A DNA stretch of 64,000 nucleotides from the NCBI GenBank assembly GCA_029448655.1, contig JACCLO010000005.1, forward strand, positions 3,100,001 to 3,164,000, in the 5' to 3' direction. The translations under genes and the position numbers were made by a program. This stretch comes from Wolfiporia cocos. Taxonomy: Eukaryota; Basidiomycota; Agaricomycetes; Polyporales; Phaeolaceae. The notes beneath the pieces are model-generated. The model was not told where the DNA came from. It saw only the letters and a program-made list of their open reading frames with translations, and searched no databases. Positions 21,948-32,862 of this stretch are shown here, piece by piece (position 1 is the stretch's first letter; every line of letters begins with the position of its first letter).

Positions 21948-22314
21948 GCTACCATCCAGTATGTAAGAAATGTACTGCCTTATAGTCGTAATATCGTATC
22001 AAGAAATGTCCGTGACACAGCCGAAGGGAACACAACCGAGTGGCCTAATGCGCCTATCGACGTCTTGCAGCACGGGGGGCCGGTGATCTCCGTGCGCTAG
22101 AAGATGGTGCATTCTCGGTCGCGGGTGAAGGTGTGTCGTTGACTAGTGTTGAACCCTCGGAGGAATGGCTCGGGTTATTGTCTCGTCGCGCGGGAGTCGA
22201 GGTCAAGGCTACGTCGGGTGAGAAGTCCAGTTTGTCGCGCGTAGGACCAGGGCTGTTGTCGTCGCCACTGGGCGTATGGTCAGAACACGGCGTCGAAGAA
22301 TTTCCGCTGTTGAC

Positions 22315-23538
22315 TTACGTTGTACAAGGCGACGACGACTCCCCCTTCCTCTTCTTCTTCTTCTTCTTCTTCTTGCCACGCTTCCCCCTGTGAGGGGCAA
22401 GAGGAAGCTGTGGTTTGTCGGTGGACATGGCTGCAATCTGGAGTATATGTCAGCGTCTAGTCGTTTGTCGGCATCTGGAGTTATACATACCTCAACCTCG
22501 AGCAGGCACAACTCAAGGAATAGCAGGACACCACCGGAAAGTATGAAGAAGGTAGCGATCTCAAACTTGGACTTTGACTCGACGTAGCTCCTGATCCCCT
22601 CTACCCTATCGATTAGTCGACCGATGAGCGACGGGTCGGCAACGGGTGACGGAGCTGTCCAGTTGTTGGGGTTTGAACTGATGATACGTGCGAATACGAC
22701 GGGAGCCGACGGCGACGACAAGTTCGACGGCGATGAGAGCAGCTTCGGGTCGTCGAACTTGCTGCATGTGTAGGTGATATTCTGGTCGCGTCCAGGGTTG
22801 ATGGGAACTACTCCCGTTCGCAGAAGGGATGCCGACGGAGAATTGTACGTAGTCAAAGGCATGCCCCACGAGAAGTGGACGGCGACACCGTCCTCGACGA
22901 CTGTCGCGGAATGTTGAACAGTCTGTTCTAGGGACACGGCTTTGCTCATAGCAAGTTGATAGTCGACTGCGAATAGCTGAGAGGCCCAGCAGACGCGTTC
23001 AGGAGAGGATATGGACTCCTCCAATGAAGTAGGCACGTCAGAGGAGAAGGAAACAACTACTTCATCCACCGTAGCTGTCTCGGAGTTGACATGCGATGGG
23101 GTGGCTGTCGCTTGGCTCATCGCGACCTGCTCGACGATCGCGATGAGTTGTGATGCCCAGCAAACATGAGCGGCGGAAGACGTGGGCTCTTCCGACGTCG
23201 GACCCTGGGATGCCGGGAGCGACGGGGCGGGCGTAGGCCTCCTCATTGAAGGGGACCGCAGGGGGTTCAAGAACTCTTCATCGACCTCCCAGTTCGTATG
23301 GACGTGAGCTTCCGTCGAGGGAAGCCATACCGTCGGCTTGACGAACGAGCTGTGAGTAAGAGTCAGTACGAACATAGTGACGCGACGAGTAGCGGTGAAC
23401 CAACCCGGAGAGCTGAAGGTACTTGAAGGGACCTCCTAGGCTGGGGAACTCGAACCTAGTGTAGGTCGCCTGGTACGCGTTGAACACGCTAACCAAGGCA
23501 AGAAGAGAAGCAGTGAAGGCTTGTAGTAAGAACAACAT
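22315..23538 (-). CDS. Orphan membrane protein with duplicated luminal segment and polybasic tail
   Basis: I do not recognise the family. Exon 1 (23405-23538) encodes a hydrophobic start, MLFLLQAFTASLLALVSVFN, a signal peptide or anchor. A 55-nt intron (23350-23404, donor GTTGGT) joins QLSG to SFVKPTVWLPS. The middle, Ser/Pro/Thr-rich, contains two related segments of about 46 residues, each opening with VCWASQL (HVCWASQLIAIVEQVAMSQA and RVCWASQLFAVDYQLAMSKA). Near the C-terminus FEIATFFILSGGVLLFLELC is a membrane span. After an intron starting at 22490 comes a cytosolic tail with a Lys run coded by (AAG)8, ending SSPCTT. An alternative acceptor 7 nt later would give an Arg-rich tail instead. 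Predicted topology is N-terminal signal, exposed domain, one span, basic tail. Mean confidence refers to the gene model. Confidence 0.7.
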
Positions 23539-24239
23539 CGTATGTCGCGGTTCGAGGTCAAGTTTCTGTGAGGGAGAGGTGAGCGACGGGGGGTTTATAT
23601 ATGTTGGAGGATTAGAAGCTGCGGCTGAGTTTGAACTTCCTTGACATGATCGGACAGGGCGTCCGCTTTTGGAAGCATCCCTTTCCTATTGTGGATAGTC
23701 GAGTTCATGTCGTTGCCTCGGACAGAGTCAGTCAGGGCCTGGCAGATTCTGTCCGTCACCCTCTACAAGGCCGGTGCTCGCGTCCTGCAGTCTTTCTGGC
23801 TTCTTCCTTGTCTCCAATGCCTGTTTTCGCTCGAATAGGCAGGAGGCCTGCCGAATGCAGTAATACGAACCAAGTGACATGATCGCGATCATTGCATGTC
23901 ATCACTCAAGAAGGAAGTCGAGCCATAAGGGGACGAGATCGGCTCATATGAGCGACTCCGTTCCGTTGTAGACTCTCCTATGCATACGAAGAGTATTCTT
24001 GTCAAGGGCAGTTCAGCGATAACATAATTGTACTCACATTATGTAAGTGACTTGTTGACCACTTGATCCTCACCGGTTCTCAATCGAAGTCTGTCAATAG
24101 CGCATTCCCTATGAAGCCGCACGACTCAGCACACTCGCGGGCGACCAGTCAACTCGAGACAAAGCGGTAAACATGCGATGAGCAAGTGAGTGTATTGGCA
24201 GTGAGCACAGACAAGAGGCTCATGACGGCACGTATAACT
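23539..24239. other. Intergenic region
   Basis: Seven hundred bases between the start of the membrane-protein gene and the stop of mS42, both on the minus strand. Nothing recognisable is present; it should include the promoter of the membrane protein and the mS42 3' UTR. Confidence 0.5.
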
Positions 24240-25376
24240 TCATATACCGGCGTTTCGCCTGTCCATTATCCACTTGTTGTACGTATCTGCCACAGTCTTC
24301 CAGTCAACCACCGTCCAGAACCGCTTCATGTATTCCTCTTGACCCCACACGCCGTAGCCCCCGCCGATCCATGCGCGCTCGTGAGCAGATACACAGAAAA
24401 GGGGGTAGAGAATTTCGCCGGCCCTAGTGGGGTCTTCCGTACCGGATGGAGTAATCGGACGACGCACTTCGCCCTCGTACATATTTGGAACGTACTGTGA
24501 TGCGTTCGGGGACGTGGTGTACGAGCGCGTTTGCAAGCCCGTGAACGACGGCGGGGGCGAGGGGGGGTGTGAGAGCCCAGAGGCGGGCGAGGTAGGCGCA
24601 GAGTCGCTGGGCGCAGACTGGCTGGACGATGGGGCTCCAGGCTCCTGTTCGCCGAGTACCCTGTCCGATGCGTTGCGGAGCAGCTTTGTCCGCGACCGCA
24701 CCAGAAGCGTGCCAGGTCCGAAGCTCGGCCAAATCGCCAGCGCCCCGGTCTGGTCACAGACGAGCCATATCCAGGCAGACGAGACGCCGAGTACTGCTGC
24801 GCTCAAGCTGGATTTTAGTTCTTGCAATGTGCCGTATTGCGTACGGATGCGGTTGAAGAGCGACGTTCCCCTGAGGCCATCTTCGTGTGAAGAGGCGTCT
24901 GGTGGTGGCGGTCTCTACAGATAGCGTGCATTGGATGTCAAGCAAGAGGTAACGTTGGGAGAAGACGCACGAGCGAATCCAGGAAGAACGAGTTGTTCAG
25001 TGCCTCGCACGAGTACCTGAATGCCAGGGATTTGTGTGGGTCACGCGCTGACTCTATGACGGTTTGCACAACACTCTTGTCGGCCAGTGAGGTGCCTGTA
25101 CCCTGTCAGACACCGAACGTATATACGCAGGCTAAATGACCGCACACCTTTAACCTCCTCGTTCAGTCTATCCAGCAAGCCCTGCTGGTACTCCACTGCA
25201 AGCATTTTCAGTCCCTCTGGCGACAAGAACTGGCCGAGGCCCTCTTCGACCGGGTACTTGAGCTCCTGTCGGTAGTGCAGATTTCGTGTGCGCATTTGCC
25301 CGGCGTGCGCCCATGCCGGCACGATGCGCGCCGCGCGCGAGCTGCCCGCGGCGAAGCGCAATCCCAGACTCGCCAT
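24240..25376 (-). CDS. Mitochondrial small-subunit ribosomal protein mS42 (Rsm26-like, SOD fold)
   Basis: A structural protein of the mitochondrial ribosome small subunit that has an iron/manganese superoxide dismutase fold without its enzyme activity. It starts MASLGLRFAAGSSRAARIVP, an Arg/Ala-rich presequence, then LHYRQELKYPVEEGLGQFLSPEGL, which corresponds to the SOD N-terminal helical hairpin but lacks the metal-ligand His cluster. Later TSLFNRIRTQYGTLQELKSSLS and VSSAWIWLVCD match the SOD core; the end ERAWIGGGYGVWGQEEYMKRFWTVVDWKTV matches the SOD C-terminal block. A Pro/Ser-rich insert near the middle is typical of fungal members. At least three exons. It could be the related mS43 (Mrp1), though the pattern fits Rsm26 better. 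It is divergent from DAD1, 223 bp away. Confidence 0.85.
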
Positions 25377-25599
25377 CGTTCGTGCGCGATGCCGACCACA
25401 GGGGCTGAGCGAGGAGGTTTAGGTGATTTTGGGGGCGACCTGTGGAGTTCACGGCGAGCGCCGACACGGCGTCGACGCGAAACTTTTGAGACGCGGCGCG
25501 CTTCGCGCTGACTGCCCAGTTTGGCAACCCCCCCAGCGTCCCTCCACGTCGCCCCGCGGCTGCGGCGAGTTGCCACCGATCCTTAGTCCGCTGAACACG

Positions 25600-26074
25600 A
25601 TGGCTGCACCCAAAAAAGCGTCAACCCCGGCGTCGAACAACGCCATTCGCTCGCTGCTGCAGGCGTACAATGAGTCGACGTCGGCGCGGCTCAAGCTTAT
25701 CGACGCGTTCCTGCTGTTCCTTATGATCTCTGGCATCATACAGTTCGTCTACTGCATTCTCGTGACCAACTTCCCCTTCAACGCGTTCCTCGCTGGGTAT
25801 GTGGCTACGTGGTCAGGGGAGCTCGTCGCTCACACAATGCTCCAGCTTCGGCAGCAACGTGGGCCAGTTTGTGCTGACCGCGTCGCTGCGGTCGCAAGTC
25901 AATCCCGCGAACCGTAACGAGTTCAAAGAGGTCTCTCCGGAGCGGTCAGTCTTACCAGTCTTCGGCCTTCTATACATCACGCTCACGCGCACCGTGTGCC
26001 ATCTCAGTGCATTCGCAGACTTCGCACTCGGCTCCATAGTCCTACATTTCTTCGTCTACAACTTCCTCGGATGA
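25600..26074 (+). CDS. OST2: Oligosaccharyltransferase subunit DAD1/OST2
   Basis: A small ER membrane subunit of the oligosaccharyltransferase that N-glycosylates nascent proteins. Three exons: the first ends ...FLAG, a 45-nt intron follows, then FGSNVGQFVLTASLRSQV, and a second intron after EVSPERA precedes FADFALGSIVLHFFVYNFLG-stop. Three hydrophobic helices are visible (LIDAFLLFLMISGIIQFVYC, a second around FPFNAFLAGFGSNVGQFVL, and the C-terminal one). The C-terminal FADF...HF.VYNFLG block is diagnostic of DAD1. Total about 120 residues, the usual length. Shares a short divergent promoter with mS42. Confidence 0.95.
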
Positions 26075-26325
26075 GCGTGCCTGCCACTTCCACCATCGCC
26101 GAGCGCCGTGCGGTTGATGCAAAGACGTGCATTTGTACATGTTCACAGGTTATACCCAGTATGAGGTCCCGGATTCCGAACGAGTGCGGGACGTGCGAGA
26201 TACAGCAAGGACAGGAGGGTATAACTTAAGATACAAATATTCCGTGTGAGGGTGCGCGCGGCCGGCCGTGAGATGAGGGAGGGTCGAGTCTATGAGAGGT
26301 TCTCCTCGGCAATGAGAGCGCAAGT

Positions 26326-26782
26326 TTAGTCGCGCTTCCTCTCGAAAGACGACGATCTCTACAATGGGATAGACATGAAGCCAGGGTCGGCGCATACAGC
26401 AACTCGTGCCGAGAAGGTACACGTACCCCGAAGATAACCACCGCAAAGTCAAAGATGTACTCCCCTGTTGCATATGTCTTGGTCATCTAAGCATACTATT
26501 TGCTATCGAGTCTCACGCACCAAACTCCAAGTACGACCGCAATATCTCTGTCAGATCCCGTCTTATCGGTACTGGGCATCAAAGGGAATCAAATGAGCAC
26601 TTACGGCGCACATCCTTGTTGGGCACGTCTGCAAGCTTGGGACTATCCGAGAATGAGTTACGATTGCACTCGGATTTTGGTGATTCGGAGACATACGTAA
26701 GACCCGTCGTGCGTCTGATACCGGCAAGGAATGCGGTGATGAGAAGGGCATCAAAGCCCAAATGTGCCAGAGTGCCGAACAT
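26326..26782 (-). CDS. DUF1748 small mitochondrial protein (yeast Min8-like)
   Basis: A protein of about 75 residues built from five exons, recognisable only after joining. Exon 1 gives MFGTLAHLGFDALLITAFLA and continues GIRRTTGLT; the next exons give PKLADVPNKDVR, ILRSYLEFG, EYIFDFAVVIFG, and the end RSSSFERKRD-stop. This order is the DUF1748 pattern of fungal proteins located to mitochondria, with one N-terminal hydrophobic helix, a central NKD-R motif and a C-terminal FERK end. The precise second and third exon borders are inferred from frame and splice sites. The family's molecular role is not settled; the yeast member has been linked to mitochondria, which I cite from general knowledge. 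Confidence 0.85.
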
Positions 26783-27050
26783 TGCGATATAAGAAATCTT
26801 GTGATCTGGATGGTCTCAGGCGATGTGTGCGGCTGAACTCGGCGGGAAGGTGGATGAAGTAGTGTGCAGCGAGCGCAGTGTCAGGCGAGTGTAGACGGCG
26901 TACGGCGATTCGATCAGCACGCGGCTTTGTTAGGATCTAAGGCCTTTGACAAACAAATATTTGATCCCGATCTACATTGAGTCGATCGTGCCGAGGTTGC
27001 TCAAGACGTCCGTGAGCGCCACCAGAATTAACTCTCCTTGAGCCCCGACA
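26783..27050. other. Short divergent promoter region
   Basis: Less than 300 bp between two divergent start codons (the DUF1748 protein and the PUA-like protein). No specific motif was recognised. Confidence 0.5.
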
Positions 27051-27595
27051 ATGCCAGCCGTACGATCACGCAAAGCAAACTCCGTGGCCGCTCAGAATGA
27101 CGCCTTCACAACTGAACGCCAGGCGCGCGTGTCGACAGATGTCATACTCACCATAAAGCCGCTGTTCGCTACGCTGTTATCGAAACGCGAGAAGAACTAC
27201 GAATTCAGGTCGTACAAGCTCCGCGAGGAAGTAAAGCGGTTCTGGCTGTATGAGTCCTCCCCCAGTCGTGCCATCCGGTACGCTATCATGGATCGTCCTA
27301 CATGGCATCACCGAGCTGATCGTGGCCACACGTTGACAGTTACATCATTGAGACTGCCGCCCCCAAAACGCCTGGCGAGCTTCGTGATCCAAGCGGCGTC
27401 GGAAATGACGCGTTCGATGCGGGCGCGCTGACAAAGTACGCGTATCCCGTGTGCGCGATGTACAAGCTCGCGCAGCCACTCACGCGCGACGCGCTGCACG
27501 CCCGCTTTGGCACCAAATCGCCGCAGGGGTTCTGCTATGCACCTCATCGGCTGATTGAGGAGCTTCCCTTGGATCAAATGGAACGGCTCTATTGA
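27051..27595 (+). CDS. PUA/ASCH-like (EVE-related) small protein
   Basis: A 160-residue protein from two exons (27051-27277 and 27340-27595; 62-nt intron). After a basic N-terminus (MPAVRSRKANS) it reads ILTIKPLFATLLSKREKNYEFR, KRFWLYESSPSRAIR, YVIETAAPKTPGELRDPSG, and ends PQGFCYAPHRLIEELPLDQM. This pattern, an early IKP...NYEFR strand-helix and a GxxxxP/PGE turn, is that of ASCH/EVE-type PUA-like domains, which in other proteins bind RNA or modified bases. The fungal subgroup has no established function, so binding is an inference. The start codon follows gacaATG and leaves the conserved block 30 residues in. Confidence 0.75.
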
Positions 27596-28316
27596 GCCTT
27601 GCCTACTCGGATCTCTCGCGATTGCTCGCTCGTGTACTTGTTCCGGTGATCGGGTTCCTTTTTTGAAGTGGGGCGTCGACACAATGGCTACGTGGCTGCC
27701 GCACCACGCTGTTCAATCAGCTGCTGATCACAGAACAGTTCGTAGCCATGTGCGCTGTATGTAATTCGTGGGTATGCGAGAGTCGATTCGGCGCGGACAC
27801 TCTAAATCTGGCGCGGCCCTTGTATGCATTTACTGATGTGAAGTAATCTCGAGCGCCGCGTTGTCTGTGCAGAACGTCGGCGTGCCTCCACGCGTCGGGC
27901 CGCCGGCGCACTCGAGGCCGAGCCCGACGCGGGGTGCTTAATGAACTGATCGGAAATAAGGGCGACTGCGACTTGTTCTCTGCGACGGTCTCGACCGTCG
28001 CGTAGGCAGCTGTGCGCGCGGAATAAGGGCTCACGAGAGCAGAAAGGCAACGTTGTCCGATGAGAGCGGTTCGCACGCGAAGGTGACGGCGGCGGTGCTC
28101 GCTGCGGGAAGAGCGCGTGATATGTGCCGGCATGAGCCGAGGCACCGTATTTGTGCTGGATCAGTTGGATTTGCTGGTTGCTTCAGGCCGCCATCTCCCT
28201 CTCCGTCTGTGTATTCAAGGCATTCTCGCCATCTCGGTCCTGCCCTTCTTTTACTCTTACGTTCTCTTCAAGAACAAGCCACTCTTTTCTGTAGCATTCT
28301 GCAACACACTAACATC
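27596..28316. other. Intergenic region
   Basis: About 720 bp with only arbitrary frames. The last 100 bp before 28317 are pyrimidine-rich (ctctccgtctgtg, tcctgcccttcttttactctt), as is common just upstream of fungal transcription start sites. Confidence 0.45.
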
Positions 28317-31300
28317 ATGGACCAGCTTGCAGTAGCCAACAACACCTTCAGAGAGGACGGTGACCTCGCCGATAAGATGAAGGCAAGTTCCGCCTCCGTG
28401 TCTTCATTCATGTCCCTTAACGTTCCCTGCAGCTGGATTCGTTCCGTCTGGGCAGGCCTCTCCCGTCCACGAATTACAACGGCCCGAAGCTACGCCACGC
28501 GCGTTCCCACTCCCGTAACGGTTCTGTATCTGTACCTTTGTCCTTTTCCTCTCCGTCAGTGGCGACACTCGACGGGGCCCCTTCATCCCCCACCCGCAGC
28601 TCGCTTGGTGCACCCAAGCGCAATTCTCATCACCGCCGTCGCTCCTCTGTCTCTACCCGCAGGGAATCTGCAGACATGATGGGCGTCTCGCTCCCCAGTA
28701 TTGCGCCCTCGGCGCCTGAAGACAACATCAACCTCGGCGACAAGGATTCTATCCGCCGCCGTGCCCTTTGGACACTCGAGGGGAAGACGGACGTGGGAGA
28801 TTTTGCCAAAGTCGAGATTCCTGAGTTTGAGACAACAGAGACTACGAGGCGATCCTTTGAACTCCGTATGTGATCACAGCTGAGTTTACAGTTATTGGTG
28901 CTTAAACACGTTACAGCAAGCAAGCCTCTTTTCCCCCCGGGCCTCAGCAGCAAGCGCGACTCATTTGGCAAATTTATGGCGTCTGCATCCTCTAAGGAAC
29001 AGCTGCACACATTGGTGGAAGAAGAGGAAGAAGAGGAAGAAGTTCCTGCGACAGTCGTCTCCAGTCCAGTGCAGGAGTCGCCGGCAGTGCAGGAGATTCC
29101 AGCGCAAGAGACATCGGTACAGGAAGTGCCCGAGGAGGTCCCTGTGACGTCGCCATCTCCGCGCCACCGCCCGGCTAGCCTGAACCTGCGGCCACTATCC
29201 CTGGCGCAAATGGCGACAAGCGATCTCCCGACGCCCGTGCTCACTCCGAGCCCCAGTGCGCGCCCGGGCCTGCGCTCACTCACGCTGGGCTCCTCCCCTG
29301 CGGGCGCCAACAAGCGCCAGTCGCTGATTCTCACGCAGTCACCGTCGCCCATGTCCAACACATTTGCGCGCCGGTCGTCTCTCAACATCGATAGGCAGGC
29401 TTCGGCCCCGCTTCCGCAGCCCTTTCTGGCCGGCAACAAGCGCACCAGCATCCCGTACGTGTCCTCGACGGACACGCCGCCGCAATCCGTGATCGGACTG
29501 CCGACGCCCGAGATGACGCCAACGACCGCAGAGCGGCCGCTCTCGAGTCCAGACGCAGGTGCCGAAGCCGGCACCGGTGGCGGTGCGGGCGAGGACCCGA
29601 GCCAGATCCTCGCCACGCGCCCGACACGCCCGCTTTCCGTCAGCGAGCAGCATTTTTTATTCCAAGCGCACGCCACGCTCGTCCAACGCATCACCGATCT
29701 CGAACGTGCCCTGTCAACCTCCCGCTCGAGCCGGTCGTGGTCGCGGTCAATGTCCTGTGCGTCCGAGGCGTCGATGGCGTCCACCGTGTCGATGTCAGCG
29801 GCGAGTGAGCCGAATGACGAGATGCTCCAGCTCCTCGCGGATCTCAAGGCGGAGCGCGACGAGCTCAGGCTCGACGTGGACGGTTGGCGTGCGCGTGTGG
29901 CGGACCTGGAGCATCAGGTTGGCATGTATGCAAAGCGTGTCGAGGCGGAGCGCCGCGATGCATGGGTCGCTAGGGAGCGCGTTGGGCTCCTTGAAGCCGA
30001 GAAGGGCAACCTGGAGAAGTTTCTGAATGACAAGGTCGCAGAGGCTGAGACTCTTCAAGAACAGGTGGAGCGTGCCAAAGAAGAGACGAGACGAGTTGCT
30101 GCAGAAAATGAGGGGCTGAAGAGCGAGATGGACAGGATGCTCTCATTTGAGGAGGAATGCGCGCGGCTGAAGGAGGCATTGTACGCAGAGAGAAACAAGA
30201 GAGAGGATCTGGAGAAAGATTTGGAGCACGCAGGCCTATTGAACACGCCGCGTGCGTTCGACTCGGTCATTCCACAGATCCCCGCCGCGATTTCCCGCTC
30301 GATGTTTGCAAAGGCGCGCGGGCTCGGCTTCCAGTCTATCGATTCAGAAAGCTCCGTCACCGATGTGGATTCGGTCGACAGCCCGCGGGACAAACACGAG
30401 TTCGGGCTGAACGCTGTCGCAGAGGAGGACGAGGAGACGCTGTCCAGCTTCTCGGAAGAAGACGAGCTCGCGAGGTTCGAGGACGAGGAGGAGGGGGACG
30501 AATACGCGTTCCCGATGTCCATGTCCGCGTCGTCGTTCGGCTCCGCGGACGACAACGTGCAGCTGACGCCCAATGCGCAAAGCGGCAATGTGGAAGTCGA
30601 GCAGCCTCCCTCGCTTACTCGTGCAAACACTTCCTCGCCGACCTCGCTTCCGACTCCTATCGAACAGACGCACGCGCGCAGAGCGTCGCTGCAGAAGGCC
30701 TGGTCGTTCTCCACTGCCTCTACTAGCGTTGTGGGCCAGTCGGAGGAGATTGACCGCTTTTTCGGATGCCTTGAGGATGTGGATAACTCGCCCCCTCTCA
30801 ACTCTGTACTGCGTTCAGTTGAAAGCGACAAGAACCTGTTCTCGCAAGCGCTGGCCAATGACGAAGGAGAGGATGAACTTCCGCCATTTGTACTTCCGGC
30901 GGATGTCGGCGTTGAGGTAGTCTCGCCACCTTTGGCAGAAGAGCCAAGGCGTCCTTTAGATGTTGTGGTCGAGGAGGATGAGGAAGAGGAGACTCGCGAG
31001 GACGAGACCAAGGAGCAAGGCACTGATGACGAATTTGTAGGCGAAATCGACGAAGGCGGGATCAAATTCACGTTTACCATCCCGCCGGAGTTCCAAGTTG
31101 CCACGGAACCCGTTGAGTCTCTTGAATCCGTATCGACATCCCAAGCGACGCCCTCGGCGCCCGTGGTTATGAACCCCTTTGAGGAGGAAGACAGTTCTTT
31201 CACCTTCCCTCAGTCGCGGTCCCAACAAAACAGCAGCCCCACGCCGTCGGCTATTCCGCGATTGGTTCAGTCAAGATCGTCAGCAGCTTTGGGATCTAAT

Positions 31301-32150
31301 AGCAGCAGTTCTCCGATCCGCTCCTCTCCACGGAGCTCTCCAAGTAAACTGCCTTCCCCTTCGTCTGCGCCCACCAAACGCTCGACGCCTAGCTTCATTC
31401 CCCAGCCGCGCGGCAAGTCGCCTGCTCATGGCGCTAACATGGTCTCGTTCATTCCTCAGCCTCGTCGTTCTCCTTCACCAGCATCGTGCAAGTCTTCTGC
31501 GATACCCATCGTTAGTCCGCCAAGTACGCCCTTCCCCAAACCTCTCAGTAGTGTGTGCATCTGATCGCTCATTCGTGCGGGGCTTAGCCAGCGCATCGAG
31601 TCCACCCACCAGTTCCCCTCGTATAATCACGTCAAAGCTTCCTCCTGCGTCCCCAACAATGAACACAAATGCCACATCCAACGCCTCCGAATCTGCCGTT
31701 GTTCCTTCTTGCCCTCCCGCAGACGCCAACCAATCTTCTTCGCCTTCTTCTTCATTTATGTCTATGTCACCTACGCTTGCTGCACGACTTTCTTTCCAGA
31801 CCTTGACGAACTATATGCCATCCCTCCCCTGGTCGCCCCGCTCTGCCACGGCATCGGCCACTGTTGCTGCTGCTGCTGCTGCTGCTGCGATGTGTCTCGT
31901 ACCCGACAGCCCCAACAGCTCGGTATCCATGACCAATGCCCCCAAGACAGAACCCAACAAGGCGACTTCCTCCTTTGTAAACGCAGCCGTCAGGGCTCCA
32001 AAACCCGACCCGCAGGAGAGAGGATATGTTCAAAGGGAGAAGCAGCTGGAAAAATTGAAGCTTCGTCTGGATGAGGAACGTCGCCTGCAACGTCAAGGTG
32101 CTTACAACGTCAGCTCCAGAAAACCAAAGGATAAAGTGCTGCACGCCTGA
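28317..32150 (+). CDS. Large coiled-coil protein with Ser/Pro-rich disordered arms
   Basis: Function unknown. Four exons (28317-28382, 28433-28865, 28917-31523, 31588-32150) sum to 1222 residues with consistent phases. Intron 1 is a GC-AG intron with donor AAG/GCAAGT. The N-terminal 420 residues are disordered, rich in Ser/Pro/Arg with repeated RRSS and TPxLTPSP-like motifs that look like kinase targets. Residues about 425-600 form a coiled coil (ITDLERALSTSR, MLQLLADLKAERDELRLDV, RVEAERRDAWVARERVGLL, LQEQVERAKEETRRVAAENE). Acidic clusters follow, then a second low-complexity Ser/Pro region with FIPQPR repeats, a poly-Ala run from (GCT)n and a short C-terminal coil (QREKQLEKLKLRLDEERRLQ). It resembles cytoskeletal or cortical scaffold proteins, but no named domain was found. 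Confidence 0.8.
31866..31887 (+). repeat. (GCT)7 microsatellite coding poly-alanine
   Basis: A run of GCT repeats within the last exon of the coiled-coil gene encodes eight alanines. A pure triplet run may vary in length. Confidence 0.85.
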
Positions 32151-32862
32151 GGTAGGTATCGCTCGTATTATTATCCATCTATACCTTACCGACATGTAGC
32201 ACAAGCAGCACTGCCCTCAGACGCTGATCCTTGCTTTTGCTGTTCCACCATGTCGCATTATCTCGTGGCTTTCTCTTGTGTGACATAGCCCGCATCCTCT
32301 GTCTTCCTCACGAGTGTAACCATCCCAAACCACCAACCCCCCTCCCGCTAGGCTCCCTTTTCACGTAAGTATTGGAGCTAGATGCTCCGCTGTGCCTGTG
32401 CCATGGACAATTCACGGACTCTAGTTGTGTGTGGTGCACGCCTGTACTTCTACATACGTCCGATGTTTACCAGACTGGCACTCCTGAATTATTATGCCTC
32501 GGATATGATAGTATGCAAGTTTTTATGGTCTATATAGGGTGGGATGGCGCCCACCAACCTCCACAACTCGGAGCCCCTTTTCAGAGATGAAGTTCAGCTG
32601 CGAGAGCCCCGAGGCTATCATTACAGTAATTGTACAGTACTTGTGTATATCACAGCAACGAAGCCAAGATCACTTTATCATAGACGGAAGCGAGGGGTCG
32701 ACAGCAAGTAGAACGCAGACTCGTGAGAAAACGAGGACTGAGGAGATAGATATATAAATACGACTAGATGCAAGACAGTTGAGATTGGTTAGAAAATGAT
32801 GAAACTTTGTATGAGGGGCTACAAGACGGTGCTCAAGAAAGCTTGACTCCAGGTGCTGAGGC
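32151..32862. other. Convergent intergenic region
   Basis: A spacer of 710 bp between two converging genes, holding both 3' UTRs. GGTAGGTATC directly after the stop codon of the coiled-coil gene and a later CATGTAG could bound a 3' UTR intron. No coding sequence was recognised. Confidence 0.5.

Noticed and set aside
28630..29847. A 405-codon minus-strand frame
   Set aside because: It is antisense to the coiled-coil gene, Ser/Cys-rich, with no domain; a mirror of biased codons.
30055..31203. A 382-codon minus-strand frame
   Set aside because: Also antisense to the coiled-coil gene. The Ser runs mirror the Glu/Asp and Ala codons of the true strand.
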